A stretch of DNA of 64,000 nt from positions 1 through 64,000 of the forward strand of contig WGMX01000044.1 of NCBI GenBank assembly GCA_016124855.1, in the 5' to 3' direction. This document shows, one piece after another, positions 52,584-62,389 of this stretch; the stretch's first letter is position 1, and each line of letters opens with the position of its first letter. This stretch comes from Anaerolineaceae bacterium (GTDB taxonomy: Bacteria > Chloroflexota > Anaerolineae > Aggregatilineales > Phototrophicaceae). Below the pieces are notes generated by a model. It was not told the origin of the DNA. It saw only the letters and a list, made by a program, of their open reading frames with translations, and did no database searches. The position numbers were made by a program, and so were the translations under genes.

Positions 52584-55262
52584 ATGACAAAAGATCCAGT
52601 ATGCGCAATGGAAATTGATCCAAAGGAAGCGTTTGCTACACGCGAACACATGGGGCAAACGTACTACTTCTGTTCACAACGATGTGTAGATACCTTTGAA
52701 GCTGACCCACATCGATACAGTACAGAGACGCAAGAACAGCTTGCTCCTCACGAGTTTCCTGTGGGCGTGTCTAGCAATGGTCACACTCATACCACGCTCT
52801 CCACGACGCGGATGGAACTACCGGTGACCGGTCTTCAGCGATCTGGTAGTCCTGCATTGGAACAAGCGATAGGTCTTCTACCCGGTGTGAGCCGCGTATC
52901 TGCCAATGTCAAAGACAGCCGCATATTTGTAGATTACGATCCCACCCGTTCGACCATTTCCGATATGTTAGAGGTGATGCGGCGGGCGGGCTTCACACCC
53001 GGTAGTCAGACATTGCGCTTGAAAGTGAGCGGCCTATATTGTGCCGAATGTGTTGGACACATCGAAGAGTCACTAAAGCAGGTGTCCGGTGTTTTCGATG
53101 CGACTATGAATGCAGCTACTAATGAAGTCAAAGTGGAATATGCACCATCTATGGGAAGCCTCAGCCGCTTAACACAGGCGATTGAAAATGCCGGACCCTA
53201 CACGGCAGAGCGTGCGGCTGAGGCCACCGAACCCGAATTGGATAAGGAAGCGCAGACATCTGAAAAGGAATACCGTGCGCTGATGCGGAAGTGGTGGTTT
53301 GCTGCCGCAGTAGGTATTCCAACCATGATTCTGTCTTACCCTTGGTTATTCCCAATCTTGCGCGATTGGTTCCCACGTGGCAGTGCTAACCTGCGTTATA
53401 CGTGGTACGCAATGGGGATTGCCAGCTTGGCGGTACTCATTTATTCAGGCAACCAATTCTTTACAGGTATGTGGGAAGGGCTTAGGCACCGCTCGGCTAA
53501 CATGCATACTTTGATTGCCATTGGAACGGGCGTTGCTTGGATTTACTCAACTATCGCATTGTTATTCCCGCAAATTTTCCCGTCAGAGGCATTCACCGAT
53601 GTGTACTACGATGTGACAGTTGTCGTAACCGCTTTGGTTGTACTGGGATTAGCGATGGAACTCAAAGCTAAAGGGCGAACATCCGAAGCAATCAAAAAAC
53701 TCATCGGCTTGCAGGCCAAGACGGCGCGGGTGCTGCGAAACAGCGTGGAACTCGACATCCCAGTTGAGGAAGTAGTGGTCGGTGATACTGTGATCGTCCG
53801 ACCGGGCGAAAAAATACCGGTGGATGGCGCGATTATCGAGGGACAGTCCGCTGTAGACGAATCGATGATTACCGGCGAGTCCTTGCCCGTATCTAAGAAG
53901 GTGGGCGATGAGGCAATTGGTGCTACCATCAACAAAACAGGCACGTTCAAGTTCCAGGCAACCAAGGTAGGTAAAGATACTGCTTTAGCAAATATTGTCC
54001 GGCTCGTGCAGGACGCACAAAGCAGCAAAGTACCGATCCAGCGCATCGTTGACCGGGTGTCAGGCTATTTCACGCCTGCCGTGATGATCCTAGCAATTAT
54101 CGGATTTGTGGCTTGGTACAACTTCGGTCCCAGCCCGTCGTTAGCCTACGCCTTAATAATCGCCGTTACCACACTGATTATTGCCTGCCCTTGTGCGCTC
54201 GGCATGGCAACACCCATGAGTCTCACTACAGGCATCGGGTTAGGTGCGCAAAATGGCATCCTCATCCGCTCCGGCGATGCTTTGCAAACGGCTGGACAAC
54301 TGAATACGATCATTCTCGATAAAACAGGGACGATCACACTTGGTAAACCATCTGTCACGGATGTCATTCTTGCGCCGGGCCAACAGGAAGATGAACTCCT
54401 TCGTTTGACGGCTTCAGTCGAAAAATCATCCGAACATCCCCTAGCGCTGGCAATTGTCGAAGGTGCGCAAGTGCGCGGCCTGAGTTTGAGTGATGTGCAA
54501 AGGTTTGACGCTATACCCGGTCATGGCGTTTCGGCAACTGTGGAGGGTCATCATATCCTCATTGGCAACTCAAAGTTGATGCATCGCGAAGGTGTGGGAC
54601 TCGCTTATTTGGAAGAGCGTCCCAAGGCCCTCGCCAACCAAGGTAAAACGCCGATGTATGTGGCCGTTGACGGTCAATTAGCCGGTATCATCGCCGTAGC
54701 CGATACAGTAAAGGAAGACTCGAAACTTGCCATTGACGCACTGAAACGCATGGGACTGGAAGTTGTGATGATTACAGGTGACAACGAACGCACGGCCAAT
54801 GCGATTGCACATCAGGTTGGCATAGATCGGGTTTTGGCCGAAGTGCTGCCCCAAGACAAGGCTTTCAACGTCCAAAAACTCCAGTTGGAAGGCAAGAAAG
54901 TAGCGATGGTCGGTGATGGTATTAATGATGCCCCTGCGTTGGCGCAGGCCGATATCGGCTTGGCAATCGGTACAGGTACAGATGTTGCCATTGAAGCATC
55001 AGACATTACTTTAATAAAGGGTAGTCTGATGGGCGTGGTGACCGCCATTCAAATCAGCCGTGCTACGATGCGAAATGTGTACCAGAACCTAGTTGGCGCG
55101 TTCATCTATAACTCAGCCGGTCTGCCCATCGCGCTGGGTGTACTTTACCCATTCCTCGGTGTATTACTCTCACCGCTGTTGGCTGCTCTAGCGATGTCCT
55201 TCAGCAGTGTGACAGTTATCAGTAATGCCAACCGTCTTAAGAGATGGAAACCTGTTAGTTAA
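52584..55262 (+). CDS. copA: P1B-type copper ATPase (CopA) with YHS domain
   Basis: An 892-residue Cu(I) exporter. It has an N-terminal YHS domain (DPVCAMEIDPKEA, FCSQRC), a degenerate HMA domain without C-x2-C (about 73-130), a normal HMA domain (GLYCAECVGHI), and a P-type core with CPC (ACPCALGMATP near 534), DKTGTIT near 579 and GDGINDAPAL. ATG 52584 has AAGGAG upstream. It is separated from the previous gene by 163 bp with no operator found. Confidence 0.9.
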   Translation: MTKDPVCAMEIDPKEAFATREHMGQTYYFCSQRCVDTFEADPHRYSTETQEQLAPHEFPVGVSSNGHTHTTLSTTRMELPVTGLQRSGSPALEQAIGLLPGVSRVSANVKDSRIFVDYDPTRSTISDMLEVMRRAGFTPGSQTLRLKVSGLYCAECVGHIEESLKQVSGVFDATMNAATNEVKVEYAPSMGSLSRLTQAIENAGPYTAERAAEATEPELDKEAQTSEKEYRALMRKWWFAAAVGIPTMILSYPWLFPILRDWFPRGSANLRYTWYAMGIASLAVLIYSGNQFFTGMWEGLRHRSANMHTLIAIGTGVAWIYSTIALLFPQIFPSEAFTDVYYDVTVVVTALVVLGLAMELKAKGRTSEAIKKLIGLQAKTARVLRNSVELDIPVEEVVVGDTVIVRPGEKIPVDGAIIEGQSAVDESMITGESLPVSKKVGDEAIGATINKTGTFKFQATKVGKDTALANIVRLVQDAQSSKVPIQRIVDRVSGYFTPAVMILAIIGFVAWYNFGPSPSLAYALIIAVTTLIIACPCALGMATPMSLTTGIGLGAQNGILIRSGDALQTAGQLNTIILDKTGTITLGKPSVTDVILAPGQQEDELLRLTASVEKSSEHPLALAIVEGAQVRGLSLSDVQRFDAIPGHGVSATVEGHHILIGNSKLMHREGVGLAYLEERPKALANQGKTPMYVAVDGQLAGIIAVADTVKEDSKLAIDALKRMGLEVVMITGDNERTANAIAHQVGIDRVLAEVLPQDKAFNVQKLQLEGKKVAMVGDGINDAPALAQADIGLAIGTGTDVAIEASDITLIKGSLMGVVTAIQISRATMRNVYQNLVGAFIYNSAGLPIALGVLYPFLGVLLSPLLAALAMSFSSVTVISNANRLKRWKPVS

Positions 55263-55277
55263 GTTTCGATAAGATGG

Positions 55278-55304
55278 CCTGCTGGTCAATGATTGATCAG
55301 CAGG
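55278..55304. other. Hairpin after copA
   Basis: A near-perfect stem CCTGCTG-TCAAT / ATTGA-CAGCAGG lies between copA and the cupredoxin gene. It is not followed by a T-run, so it is more likely an mRNA-stabilising or attenuating hairpin than a terminator. Confidence 0.5.
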
Positions 55305-55331
55305 TAATACCAAATTCAAGGAGTAATGTTC

Positions 55332-55709
55332 ATGACCCCCGATAAATTCCTAGTAACTCTGATTGGCGTTGCAGCGATTGCTTTCATCGTCTGGTTTTTC
55401 TGGCTGGTGAAAAAGCCCGGTGTGAAAGCCAGTTTAAGCAGTGGCGGTTATCAGGAGGCGATGGTGTTAGTCAAAGGCGGGTATACCCCTGACATCATCA
55501 TTGTAGAAAAAGGCAAGCCCGTGCGACTGAATTTTGTTCGAACCGAGTCCGCCTCATGCTCTGAAAAAGTCTTGTTCCCAGACTTCAAGAAGAGCATCTA
55601 CCTACCGGTAGGTGAGACCGTGCCACTGGAACTAATGCCTGACAAAGCCGGAGAATTCGGATTCCAGTGCGAAATGGGCATGTTACGTGGGAAGTTGATT
55701 GTCGAGTAA
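55332..55709 (+). CDS. Membrane-anchored cupredoxin-like protein
   Basis: A 125-residue protein with one N-terminal membrane segment and a plastocyanin-like domain (EAMVLVKGGYTPDIIIVEKGKP; end FGFQCEMGMLRG). One Cys and two Met are the candidate ligands; the paired Cys of CuA is absent. ATG 55332 is 8 bases after AAGGAG. It probably follows copA in the same transcript. Confidence 0.78.
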   Translation: MTPDKFLVTLIGVAAIAFIVWFFWLVKKPGVKASLSSGGYQEAMVLVKGGYTPDIIIVEKGKPVRLNFVRTESASCSEKVLFPDFKKSIYLPVGETVPLELMPDKAGEFGFQCEMGMLRGKLIVE

Positions 55710-55783
55710 GGCGAATGAAGTGGTCGAATCAGATAGATCCACTACCTATTTTAATCGTAACAATCTGTTCGGGCTATGGCTAG

Positions 55784-55812
55784 GCAGGTTATAAACCTGC
55801 TCTTGCCATTTT
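55784..55812 (+). terminator. Terminator after cupredoxin gene
   Basis: A 7-bp stem GCAGGTT / AACCTGC with a 3-base loop is followed by TCTTGCCATTTTT. Confidence 0.65.
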
Positions 55813-55821
55813 TCATCTCAG

Positions 55822-55837
55822 TACGCCATTTTGCCTA
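55822..55837. promoter_or_regulatory. Copper-regulon palindrome, site 7
   Basis: TACGCCA-TT-TTGCCTA, 79 bp before the DUF2933 gene. Confidence 0.58.
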
Positions 55838-55915
55838 TGTGATGCCCGCCGAACAGCGATTCTCGACTGACCAGTCTGATGCTATCGTAGAAGTAAATGG
55901 AAGAGGAGAAATAGA

Positions 55916-56176
55916 ATGAATACTCAAGACAGATTGCAGGGCATCGGGGCATGGGCGCGTTCACGTACCGGACTCGTCACTATTGCGCTGCTGGCGATTG
56001 TCGGGTTCTTTTTAGTCGTTGAGCATTACGCACACATTTTTGGGCTGCTGCCTTTTGCCCTGCTGCTCCTATGCCCGCTGATGATGCTGTTTATGCACGG
56101 TGGACATGGTTCACATGACCACAATAACGGTCAACCCAACAATGATAAGCCTCATGTGCATGGAGGTGAGGAATGA
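55916..56176 (+). CDS. DUF2933 small membrane protein
   Basis: An 86-residue protein with two membrane segments and a His/Gly/Asn-rich tail (HGGHGSHDHNNGQP...HVHGGEE), the DUF2933 pattern often found beside copper exporters. The His tail probably binds metal outside the membrane. Start overlaps site-7 regulated promoter spacing; end overlaps the next start (ATGA). Confidence 0.8.
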   Translation: MNTQDRLQGIGAWARSRTGLVTIALLAIVGFFLVVEHYAHIFGLLPFALLLLCPLMMLFMHGGHGSHDHNNGQPNNDKPHVHGGEE

Positions 56177-56832
56177 GTTCCGATTCGCCCTCATATGGTC
56201 TATGGTCTCTGGTCGTCATCAACGTGGCAGTGTTTATTATTTTTGCTTTCAGCTTCGCCCGACCACGTACATCGCGTGACTGGCGTTCGTTCGGTGCATT
56301 CGCCGCATTCATAGTGGCGCTGTTTGCAGAGATGTATGGTTTTCCGCTGACTATCTATCTGTTGTCGGGTTGGCTGGGCAGCCGTTTTCCGGGCCTTGAT
56401 CTGTTTTCGCATGACGCTGGGCATATCTGGTCAACCCTGTTAGGTTGGACGGGTGATCCACATTTCAGTCCATTCCACCTATTGAGTTACCTGCTGATTG
56501 GTGGAGGCTTTATTTTGTTATCGGCGGCTTGGGATGTGCTGTATAAGGCTCAACGTGATCGCCGTTTGGCAATCTCTGGCGCTTACGCCTCCATCCGTCA
56601 TCCGCAGTATGTTGGATTCGGACTAATTATGTTGGGCTTTTTGTTCCAATGGCCCACCTTACTGACAGCGTTGATGTTTCCTATTCTGATCACCATGTAT
56701 GTACGGCTGGCGCGGCGTGAAGAGCGAGAAGCCCTTGCCGATTTTGGCAGCGCTTACGCCGACTATGCTTCGACTACACCAGCTTTTTTCCCACATCTGT
56801 TGGGAATACATCGCACAGCAGGTGAGCATTAG
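56173..56832 (+). CDS. Isoprenylcysteine/phospholipid methyltransferase-like membrane protein
   Basis: A 219-residue protein with about five membrane segments and the ICMT/PEMT C-terminal pattern YASIRHPQYVGFGLIMLGFLFQWPT followed by RREEREALADFG. It binds SAM at the RHPxYxG motif. Such genes often accompany DUF2933 and copper ATPases; their substrate there is unknown. Confidence 0.78.
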   Translation: MSSDSPSYGLWSLVVINVAVFIIFAFSFARPRTSRDWRSFGAFAAFIVALFAEMYGFPLTIYLLSGWLGSRFPGLDLFSHDAGHIWSTLLGWTGDPHFSPFHLLSYLLIGGGFILLSAAWDVLYKAQRDRRLAISGAYASIRHPQYVGFGLIMLGFLFQWPTLLTALMFPILITMYVRLARREEREALADFGSAYADYASTTPAFFPHLLGIHRTAGEH

Positions 56833-56875
56833 GGCTTGGAGAGACCGAAAAATTCGGTAGGTTACGGAGTTGAAT

Positions 56876-57496
56876 ATGTTATCGAGAATCAGCAATATGG
56901 TGTCATCGCATGAGTTAGCCACATCGGGCTTGATGCCATTTTCGACCAATCTCGGCAAAGAATCTACATGTCCGCTGCCGCCTACGATCATTAACCCCGA
57001 CCCCAATATCCTACCAGACGGTACTCTCCCGTATCTCAATTTGATTGTTGAGGATACGCCAGATTTTACAAAATCTGAGCATTTTGTCCTCGTTGCTCCG
57101 TTCCCGACACTAACTGAATTCGAGGAAGGAGCAGAATCACCAAGAAATCCTAATGCGCTTCGAGGAAATATTGTGTCGTCAATATTAATCGGGAGCGTTG
57201 TGGACGATCCAGAAATGCCCGATAAATCGATTGAGTCCGATGACGACTACCGTCATTGGTCTGCTAAATCACAGCCCTTTGCACCTGCAGATGTGTTGTT
57301 ACAATATCTCCAAGATGGCTGGAAAATAAATAACCGCGTTGTTGTTGAAGTGTTTCCGTGTCTGAGCCGACAATGCGTGGAACTCTATTGTTTTATGCTA
57401 CTCCGCGACAAGGAGTATGTCACTATTCCTGTTGTAGCTAATCCTGTAATTTTGCGTCTGACACGAGAATTCAGTTTGACTCTTATACGGGTCTAG
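56876..57496 (+). CDS. Hypothetical acidic protein
   Basis: A 206-residue soluble protein without recognised domains. It has many Pro and acidic residues. A possible conserved core is RVVVEVFPCLSRQCVELYCFMLL, with three Cys. ATG 56876 lies 6 bases after GGAG; a TTG at 56870 is less likely. It lies between two methyltransferase genes. Confidence 0.55.
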   Translation: MLSRISNMVSSHELATSGLMPFSTNLGKESTCPLPPTIINPDPNILPDGTLPYLNLIVEDTPDFTKSEHFVLVAPFPTLTEFEEGAESPRNPNALRGNIVSSILIGSVVDDPEMPDKSIESDDDYRHWSAKSQPFAPADVLLQYLQDGWKINNRVVVEVFPCLSRQCVELYCFMLLRDKEYVTIPVVANPVILRLTREFSLTLIRV

Positions 57497-57559
57497 GATA
57501 AATGGGAGAAAGACGAGCCAATGTTGAGCGCCGTTTTTGCTCTTGAGGGAGATTGTGGT

Positions 57560-58432
57560 ATGTTCCAGAAGTTTTCTCCTACACTTCTTGACTTGAGAAG
57601 TTTAGCTTGGCTCAATGATTATTTTCAGGTTGCATTTGATGAAACCAATCCAGATTCGATTTGGGAAGCTGAATTTGAACCGATTTGCCGCAAACTAAAT
57701 CTTATAAGAGACCAAAAACTATTGGACATCGGCGGCGAGCTGCTGATTTATGCTGCCAGAAAGCACGGCTCAAAAGTTGTTGGTCTTACGCTCGACAGGC
57801 TGCTACACCTGAAGCTCAATCAGTTCATTGCTGCTTCGGGGCTACTGGGTAGCGCTGTGAAATTCATGGATTATCGTAACCTCGTGAGCGTGAAATTTGA
57901 TAAAGCGGTACACCTTAACCCATTTACGACTGTCCAACAGAAAGAAATGCTGAATCTGTTTGGAACCGTCTTTAACTTGCTTCGTCCCGGTGGTCTGTTT
58001 CTGACCCAATGCATTGCAACGGTTCCACCGACCGTGTCGGCTTCAGTTCAGCAACAGACTTGGTTAGCGCGGTCTATTGGTTCTATCCTCCATCCCTCCA
58101 CACGAAACGATTTTTTGCCATTTAGCGAGGTTGAATTGATCGCCAACCAGATTGGTTTTGAAATTCATCTTGTCGAGAACCAAAGCGAAACCTACCGAAT
58201 TCGTTTACGGTATTGGCAGACCTATTTACAGGCGAATCAAGATAGCGTCGTGAGCAATACGAGTGATGCAATATTCCACGCTGGGACTGCTAGTCTATCT
58301 ATTCTGCTGGATCGCATTGAATCGGGCCATATCGGTGTGTACCAATGCGTACTGTCCAAACCTACCAATGGCCGCAAACATGTGTCGCTTCCAGATTCGC
58401 AACGCTGCTGCGGGATACCTAACTCAGAGTAA
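57560..58432 (+). CDS. Cyclopropane-fatty-acid synthase-like methyltransferase
   Basis: A 290-residue protein resembling the CMAS/SAM methyltransferase group: QVAFDETNPDSIWEAEFEPICRKL, then a degenerate motif I (LLDIGGELLIYAARKHGSKVVGLTLD). The usual GCGWG is changed to GGELL, so SAM binding may be altered. The active-site Cys and Glu of true cyclopropane synthases are not evident. ATG 57560 has GGGAG 8 bases upstream; an earlier ATG (57521) adds 13 residues. Confidence 0.62.
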   Translation: MFQKFSPTLLDLRSLAWLNDYFQVAFDETNPDSIWEAEFEPICRKLNLIRDQKLLDIGGELLIYAARKHGSKVVGLTLDRLLHLKLNQFIAASGLLGSAVKFMDYRNLVSVKFDKAVHLNPFTTVQQKEMLNLFGTVFNLLRPGGLFLTQCIATVPPTVSASVQQQTWLARSIGSILHPSTRNDFLPFSEVELIANQIGFEIHLVENQSETYRIRLRYWQTYLQANQDSVVSNTSDAIFHAGTASLSILLDRIESGHIGVYQCVLSKPTNGRKHVSLPDSQRCCGIPNSE

Positions 58433-58870
58433 GCTTATCATGCCACAGACAAAATCATATATCCTTTGAGCTGTGGTTACACGCTCCTGGCGCCCTCAAT
58501 CTAAAAATCGGGCCTGATTTGTACTGAAAACAGTCGCTCCAATTGAGCTTTGCCGTCGTTCTGCTGGTACAATTCACTATTGATACGGTGGCTTGGCAGC
58601 GTCACTTCAGCTTACCTGCCGCTGCCAATGAGAGCAGCCCCAGATACCACACCCATTTTGCGATTCATCTTCCCTTCAAACATCAATGCACGTATTGTCA
58701 CAAGTATTATTTCGCGCTGTGCGCTATACGACGGGGTGGAAAGACGCGCCATTTAGCGGATACCCGGCGAGAGATTATCTCGTACACTACATATCAACTG
58801 ATGGGATTAGCTTTTCGTTTCTCGGGCTACGACATACCCACCGGATTGAATGAATGAGGAGTAATGGATT
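58433..58870. other. 438-bp spacer before the CPD-type ATPase gene
   Basis: No credible gene is seen. It holds copper-regulon palindrome site 8 (58745-58760); the rest shows no recognised element. Confidence 0.5.
58745..58760. promoter_or_regulatory. Copper-regulon palindrome, site 8
   Basis: CGCGCCA-TT-TAGCGGA, 111 bp before the CPD-type ATPase gene. Confidence 0.52.
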
Positions 58871-61321
58871 ATGAAGGAAGTTGTGCTTGAAGCTGGAGGG
58901 TTGTTGCGTGGCAGTTCCGCTCCGGCATTGCAAACCTTTTTGCAGCGCCAGACAGGTATTCACCACGTTGAAGCGAATACGATGAGTGATACGGTCACGG
59001 TTGGTTACGATGAGCATACGATTTCAGAAAATAAAATTCGTATGTTGATTGAGGAGTGCGGTTATCACTGCCGCGGTGAGGTCGTTCCCCGCCACCTCGT
59101 AGGGATTGAGGCGACCGAAAAGGCGAACCACGCTGCGCATTTACCCCATGATGAACACGCAGGACATGCGATGGGCACGCAAAAGCTAGGAGAACATGCT
59201 GGACACGCAATGCCAAATGAGCCATCAGTTTCGGATGAAATGGCACAAATGGGTCACGGGTCAGGCATGGATATGCAGGCAATGGTGCGGGATATGCGTA
59301 ACCGTTTCCTCGTTACCTTCCTACTGGCGATCCCGGTATTCGCATACTCGCCTTTGTTCACTGAGGTACTCAAAGTTCGGCTGCCCGTACCTTTCGGAAT
59401 TCCGAATGAAATTTTCCTTTTTATCCTCTCAACGCCAGCCGTCCTCTGGGGCGGGCAGATGTTCTTCGTAGGGGCATATCGCGCACTGAAGCATCGCACG
59501 TTGGATATGTCAGTGCTAGTTGCACTTTCAGTGGGTGCAGGCTATCTGTTCAGCGTGGCTGCAACTTTCCTCTTTAAAGGGGAAGTGTTCTATGAGGCAT
59601 CAGTGGTGCTGCTCTCCTTCGTCCTATTTGGTCATTGGATGGAAATGCGCGCTCGTGCCGGGGCATCGGACGCTATTCGCGCGTTACTTGACCTTGCACC
59701 TCCCAAAGCCACCATCATCCGCAACGGTCAGCCAGTTGAAGTGCCGACATCCGAAGTTGTGGTTGACGACATCGTTCTCATACGTCCCGGTGACAAAATT
59801 CCGGTGGATGGCGCCGTGACAGAAGGTGAATCCAGTGTGGATGAGTCCATGATTACGGGTGAAAGCGTCCCAGTTAAGAAACAGGTTGGCGATAAGGTCA
59901 TCGGCGCAACCATCAACAAGATTGGAACCTTCCGTTTCCGGGCAACCAAAGTTGGTGCGGATACAGCATTGGCGCAGATTGTCAAACTGGTACAGGTTGC
60001 GCAGAATTCCAAAGCCCCCGCACAGCGCTTGGCGGATCGCGCATCGCAATGGCTGGTGGCAGCCGCCGTCATTTTTGGTTTATTAACTTTCGCTGGATGG
60101 TATTGGCTTGCAGGCGAAAGCTTCGTTTTTGCCCTGACACTTGCAATTACCGTGGTAATTGTCGCCTGCCCAGATGCACTAGGTCTGGCTACACCGACGG
60201 CTATTATGGTCGCAACTGGCTTGGGTGCACTAAACGGTATCCTTTACAAGAACGCAACCGCTCTGGAAGAGGCCAGTAAAATACAGGTCATTGTTTTCGA
60301 TAAAACTGGCACACTTACAGTCGGTCAACCGCGCGTGGTTGAAGTGGTGACGACGGGTAATTCGGTTTCAGAAACCGATCTCATCCGGTGGGTGGCAGCC
60401 GCCGAACAGTCGAGTGAACACCCTTTGGCACAGGCGGTTGTGGACTACGCCCGTGATCGCCAGTTGGTTATGCCCGGGTCATCTGAGTTCAAGGCAATTC
60501 CCGGTCATGGTCTTCAAGCGATGGTGGATGGGCACCGAGTTTTGATCGGCAATCGCAAGCTGATGCGCGAACAGCAAATTGCATCAGATGCGCTGGAAGA
60601 GAAAGCCTCTAACTTGGAAGGTGCTGGGCGAACGGTTGTGTATACAGCCGTAGATGGCAAACCAGCAGGAATATTCGCTATTGCCGATGCTATTCGTCCG
60701 ACTTCCCGTTTAGCGGTTGAGGAGTTGCGGAAGCTCGGAATCGAGGTTGCCATGCTGAGCGGCGATAACCGCGCGACGGCGGAACGCATCGCTCGCGAAA
60801 TTGGCATTGAGACCGTTTTCGCTGAAGTGCTGCCAGACCAGAAAGTGGACAAGGTGAAGGAACTTCAGAGCCAAGGCAAACGGGTGGCAATGGTCGGCGA
60901 CGGCATTAACGATGCACCCGCTTTGGCTCAGGCGGATGTCGGCATCGCCATTGGAGCGGGCAGTGATGTAGCTATGGAAACGGCTGACGTAGTGTTAATG
61001 AAAAGCGACCCATTTGATGTCATTGGTGCTATCGCCTTGAGCCGCGCCACTGTCCGCAAGATGCGCCAGAACCTTTTCTGGGCGGTCGGTTACAACACTA
61101 TAGCGTTTCCCATCGCAGCCGGATTGTTCTATCCTTGGTTCGGACTACTGCTGCGCCCAGAGATCGCCGCGTTGTCGATGGCGGGCAGCTCACTGTTGGT
61201 AGCAATTAATGCCTTACTGCTTAAACGCACCAAACTACCCGGCATTCGTTCGACCCGACCCGGCGAACAACCGGCAGTGGTAGTTGAGCCTACTCAGCCA
61301 ATAGCACCGATGGCAAAGTAA
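58871..61321 (+). CDS. P1B-type ATPase with CPD motif and His-rich N-terminus
   Basis: An 816-residue metal pump. The N-terminus is an HMA-like fold without C-x2-C, followed by a His/Met-rich segment (EHAGHAMGTQKLGEHAGHAM). The P-type core is complete (TGES, DKTGTLT near 477, GDGINDAPAL). The metal-site motif in the sixth helix is ACPDALGLATP (near 433): CPD instead of CPC (CopA) or CPH (CopB). Copper is the likely substrate from context, but specificity or oxidation state may differ. Confidence 0.87.
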   Translation: MKEVVLEAGGLLRGSSAPALQTFLQRQTGIHHVEANTMSDTVTVGYDEHTISENKIRMLIEECGYHCRGEVVPRHLVGIEATEKANHAAHLPHDEHAGHAMGTQKLGEHAGHAMPNEPSVSDEMAQMGHGSGMDMQAMVRDMRNRFLVTFLLAIPVFAYSPLFTEVLKVRLPVPFGIPNEIFLFILSTPAVLWGGQMFFVGAYRALKHRTLDMSVLVALSVGAGYLFSVAATFLFKGEVFYEASVVLLSFVLFGHWMEMRARAGASDAIRALLDLAPPKATIIRNGQPVEVPTSEVVVDDIVLIRPGDKIPVDGAVTEGESSVDESMITGESVPVKKQVGDKVIGATINKIGTFRFRATKVGADTALAQIVKLVQVAQNSKAPAQRLADRASQWLVAAAVIFGLLTFAGWYWLAGESFVFALTLAITVVIVACPDALGLATPTAIMVATGLGALNGILYKNATALEEASKIQVIVFDKTGTLTVGQPRVVEVVTTGNSVSETDLIRWVAAAEQSSEHPLAQAVVDYARDRQLVMPGSSEFKAIPGHGLQAMVDGHRVLIGNRKLMREQQIASDALEEKASNLEGAGRTVVYTAVDGKPAGIFAIADAIRPTSRLAVEELRKLGIEVAMLSGDNRATAERIAREIGIETVFAEVLPDQKVDKVKELQSQGKRVAMVGDGINDAPALAQADVGIAIGAGSDVAMETADVVLMKSDPFDVIGAIALSRATVRKMRQNLFWAVGYNTIAFPIAAGLFYPWFGLLLRPEIAALSMAGSSLLVAINALLLKRTKLPGIRSTRPGEQPAVVVEPTQPIAPMAK

Positions 61322-61462
61322 TCATCCCCTCTGCCACGTGTGTCGATAACTGTTCCGGTTGGCAAATTGAGTGACCACTTCCTACCACCAGCCGGAACTG
61401 ATCGTCAAAAAATCATCTTTGCAGCATTACAGACGAAATAAATAGAGAATGGGTCGCACTGT

Positions 61463-62389
61463 ATGTCCTTTAAGAGATTGGCGGCAATCAACGGCCAGAA
61501 TAAGGTCAGTACCGATTTGCTGACTACAGTTCTGGTGATGTTCTTGTGGGCGCTGTGTTTTCCACTTATCTCCATTGGCTTAACCACTGTGCCGCCCATG
61601 TATTTTGCGACTTTGCGTGCTTTTGTGGCAGGTACAAGTTTGGTGGCGTTAGCCTTCATATTGCACCGTCCATTTCCGTGTAATGGGCGCGTCTGGTTGA
61701 AGTTGGTTGGTATTGGGCTAGGTACGACATCGCTAGGGTTTGGCGGCATGTTTTTGGCAGGCCGCATCGTCAGCCCTGGTATTGCTACGGTGCTTGCCAA
61801 TTCCCAACCCTTGATTGCTGCGGTTCTGGCCTACTTTGTCCTCGGCGAACGACTTGACCCACCGGTTCGAATCGGATTGTTGCTGGGATTTGCCGGGATT
61901 ATCTTGACCGCTTTTGCCAGTTTGGGTTCTCAAAACACGACCAACCCCTTGCTTGGTCCCATTTATATACTTCTGGGAGCACTTGGTGTGGCAGTCGGCA
62001 ATGTTTTGCTGAAGAGTTTGGTGGAGGAGATTGACCCGCTCGTGGCAGTTGGCTGTCAATTTTTGATAGGCGCTTTGCCACTCTTATTCTTGTCGCTCGC
62101 GTTTGAATCGCCTATAAAAATCGTTTGGAGTCTTCCTTTCATAGTGGACTTGTTGGTGCTTAGCCTGTTCGGTACGGCTTTGGCATTTGTCCTGTGGTTC
62201 TCCTTGATGCACCGCAACAAACTGACCCGCCTCAACACGTTTACATTTTTGACCCCGGTTTTTGGCCTTATGATTGGCGCAACCTTCTTTAATGAACGTC
62301 TGGGGTGGCTGGGAATTGGGGGTGTTTTACTCATCTTGAGTGGCATTGCATGGCTGAGTTCGAGAGAAAGTCGCATTCCAGACAAATAA
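61463..62389 (+). CDS. EamA/DMT family transporter
   Basis: A 308-residue protein with ten membrane segments in two EamA repeats (first ending FVLGERLDPPVRIGLLLGFAGI, second ending FFNERLGWLGIGGVLLILSGI). Members export amino acids, nucleotides or drugs; the substrate is not predictable. It lies 141 bp after the ATPase gene with a weak ribosome site. Confidence 0.82.
   Translation: MSFKRLAAINGQNKVSTDLLTTVLVMFLWALCFPLISIGLTTVPPMYFATLRAFVAGTSLVALAFILHRPFPCNGRVWLKLVGIGLGTTSLGFGGMFLAGRIVSPGIATVLANSQPLIAAVLAYFVLGERLDPPVRIGLLLGFAGIILTAFASLGSQNTTNPLLGPIYILLGALGVAVGNVLLKSLVEEIDPLVAVGCQFLIGALPLLFLSLAFESPIKIVWSLPFIVDLLVLSLFGTALAFVLWFSLMHRNKLTRLNTFTFLTPVFGLMIGATFFNERLGWLGIGGVLLILSGIAWLSSRESRIPDK

Noticed and set aside
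58543..58857. Plus-strand open frame before the CPD ATPase
   Set aside because: It has no ribosome site or recognisable domain and covers the operator at 58745.
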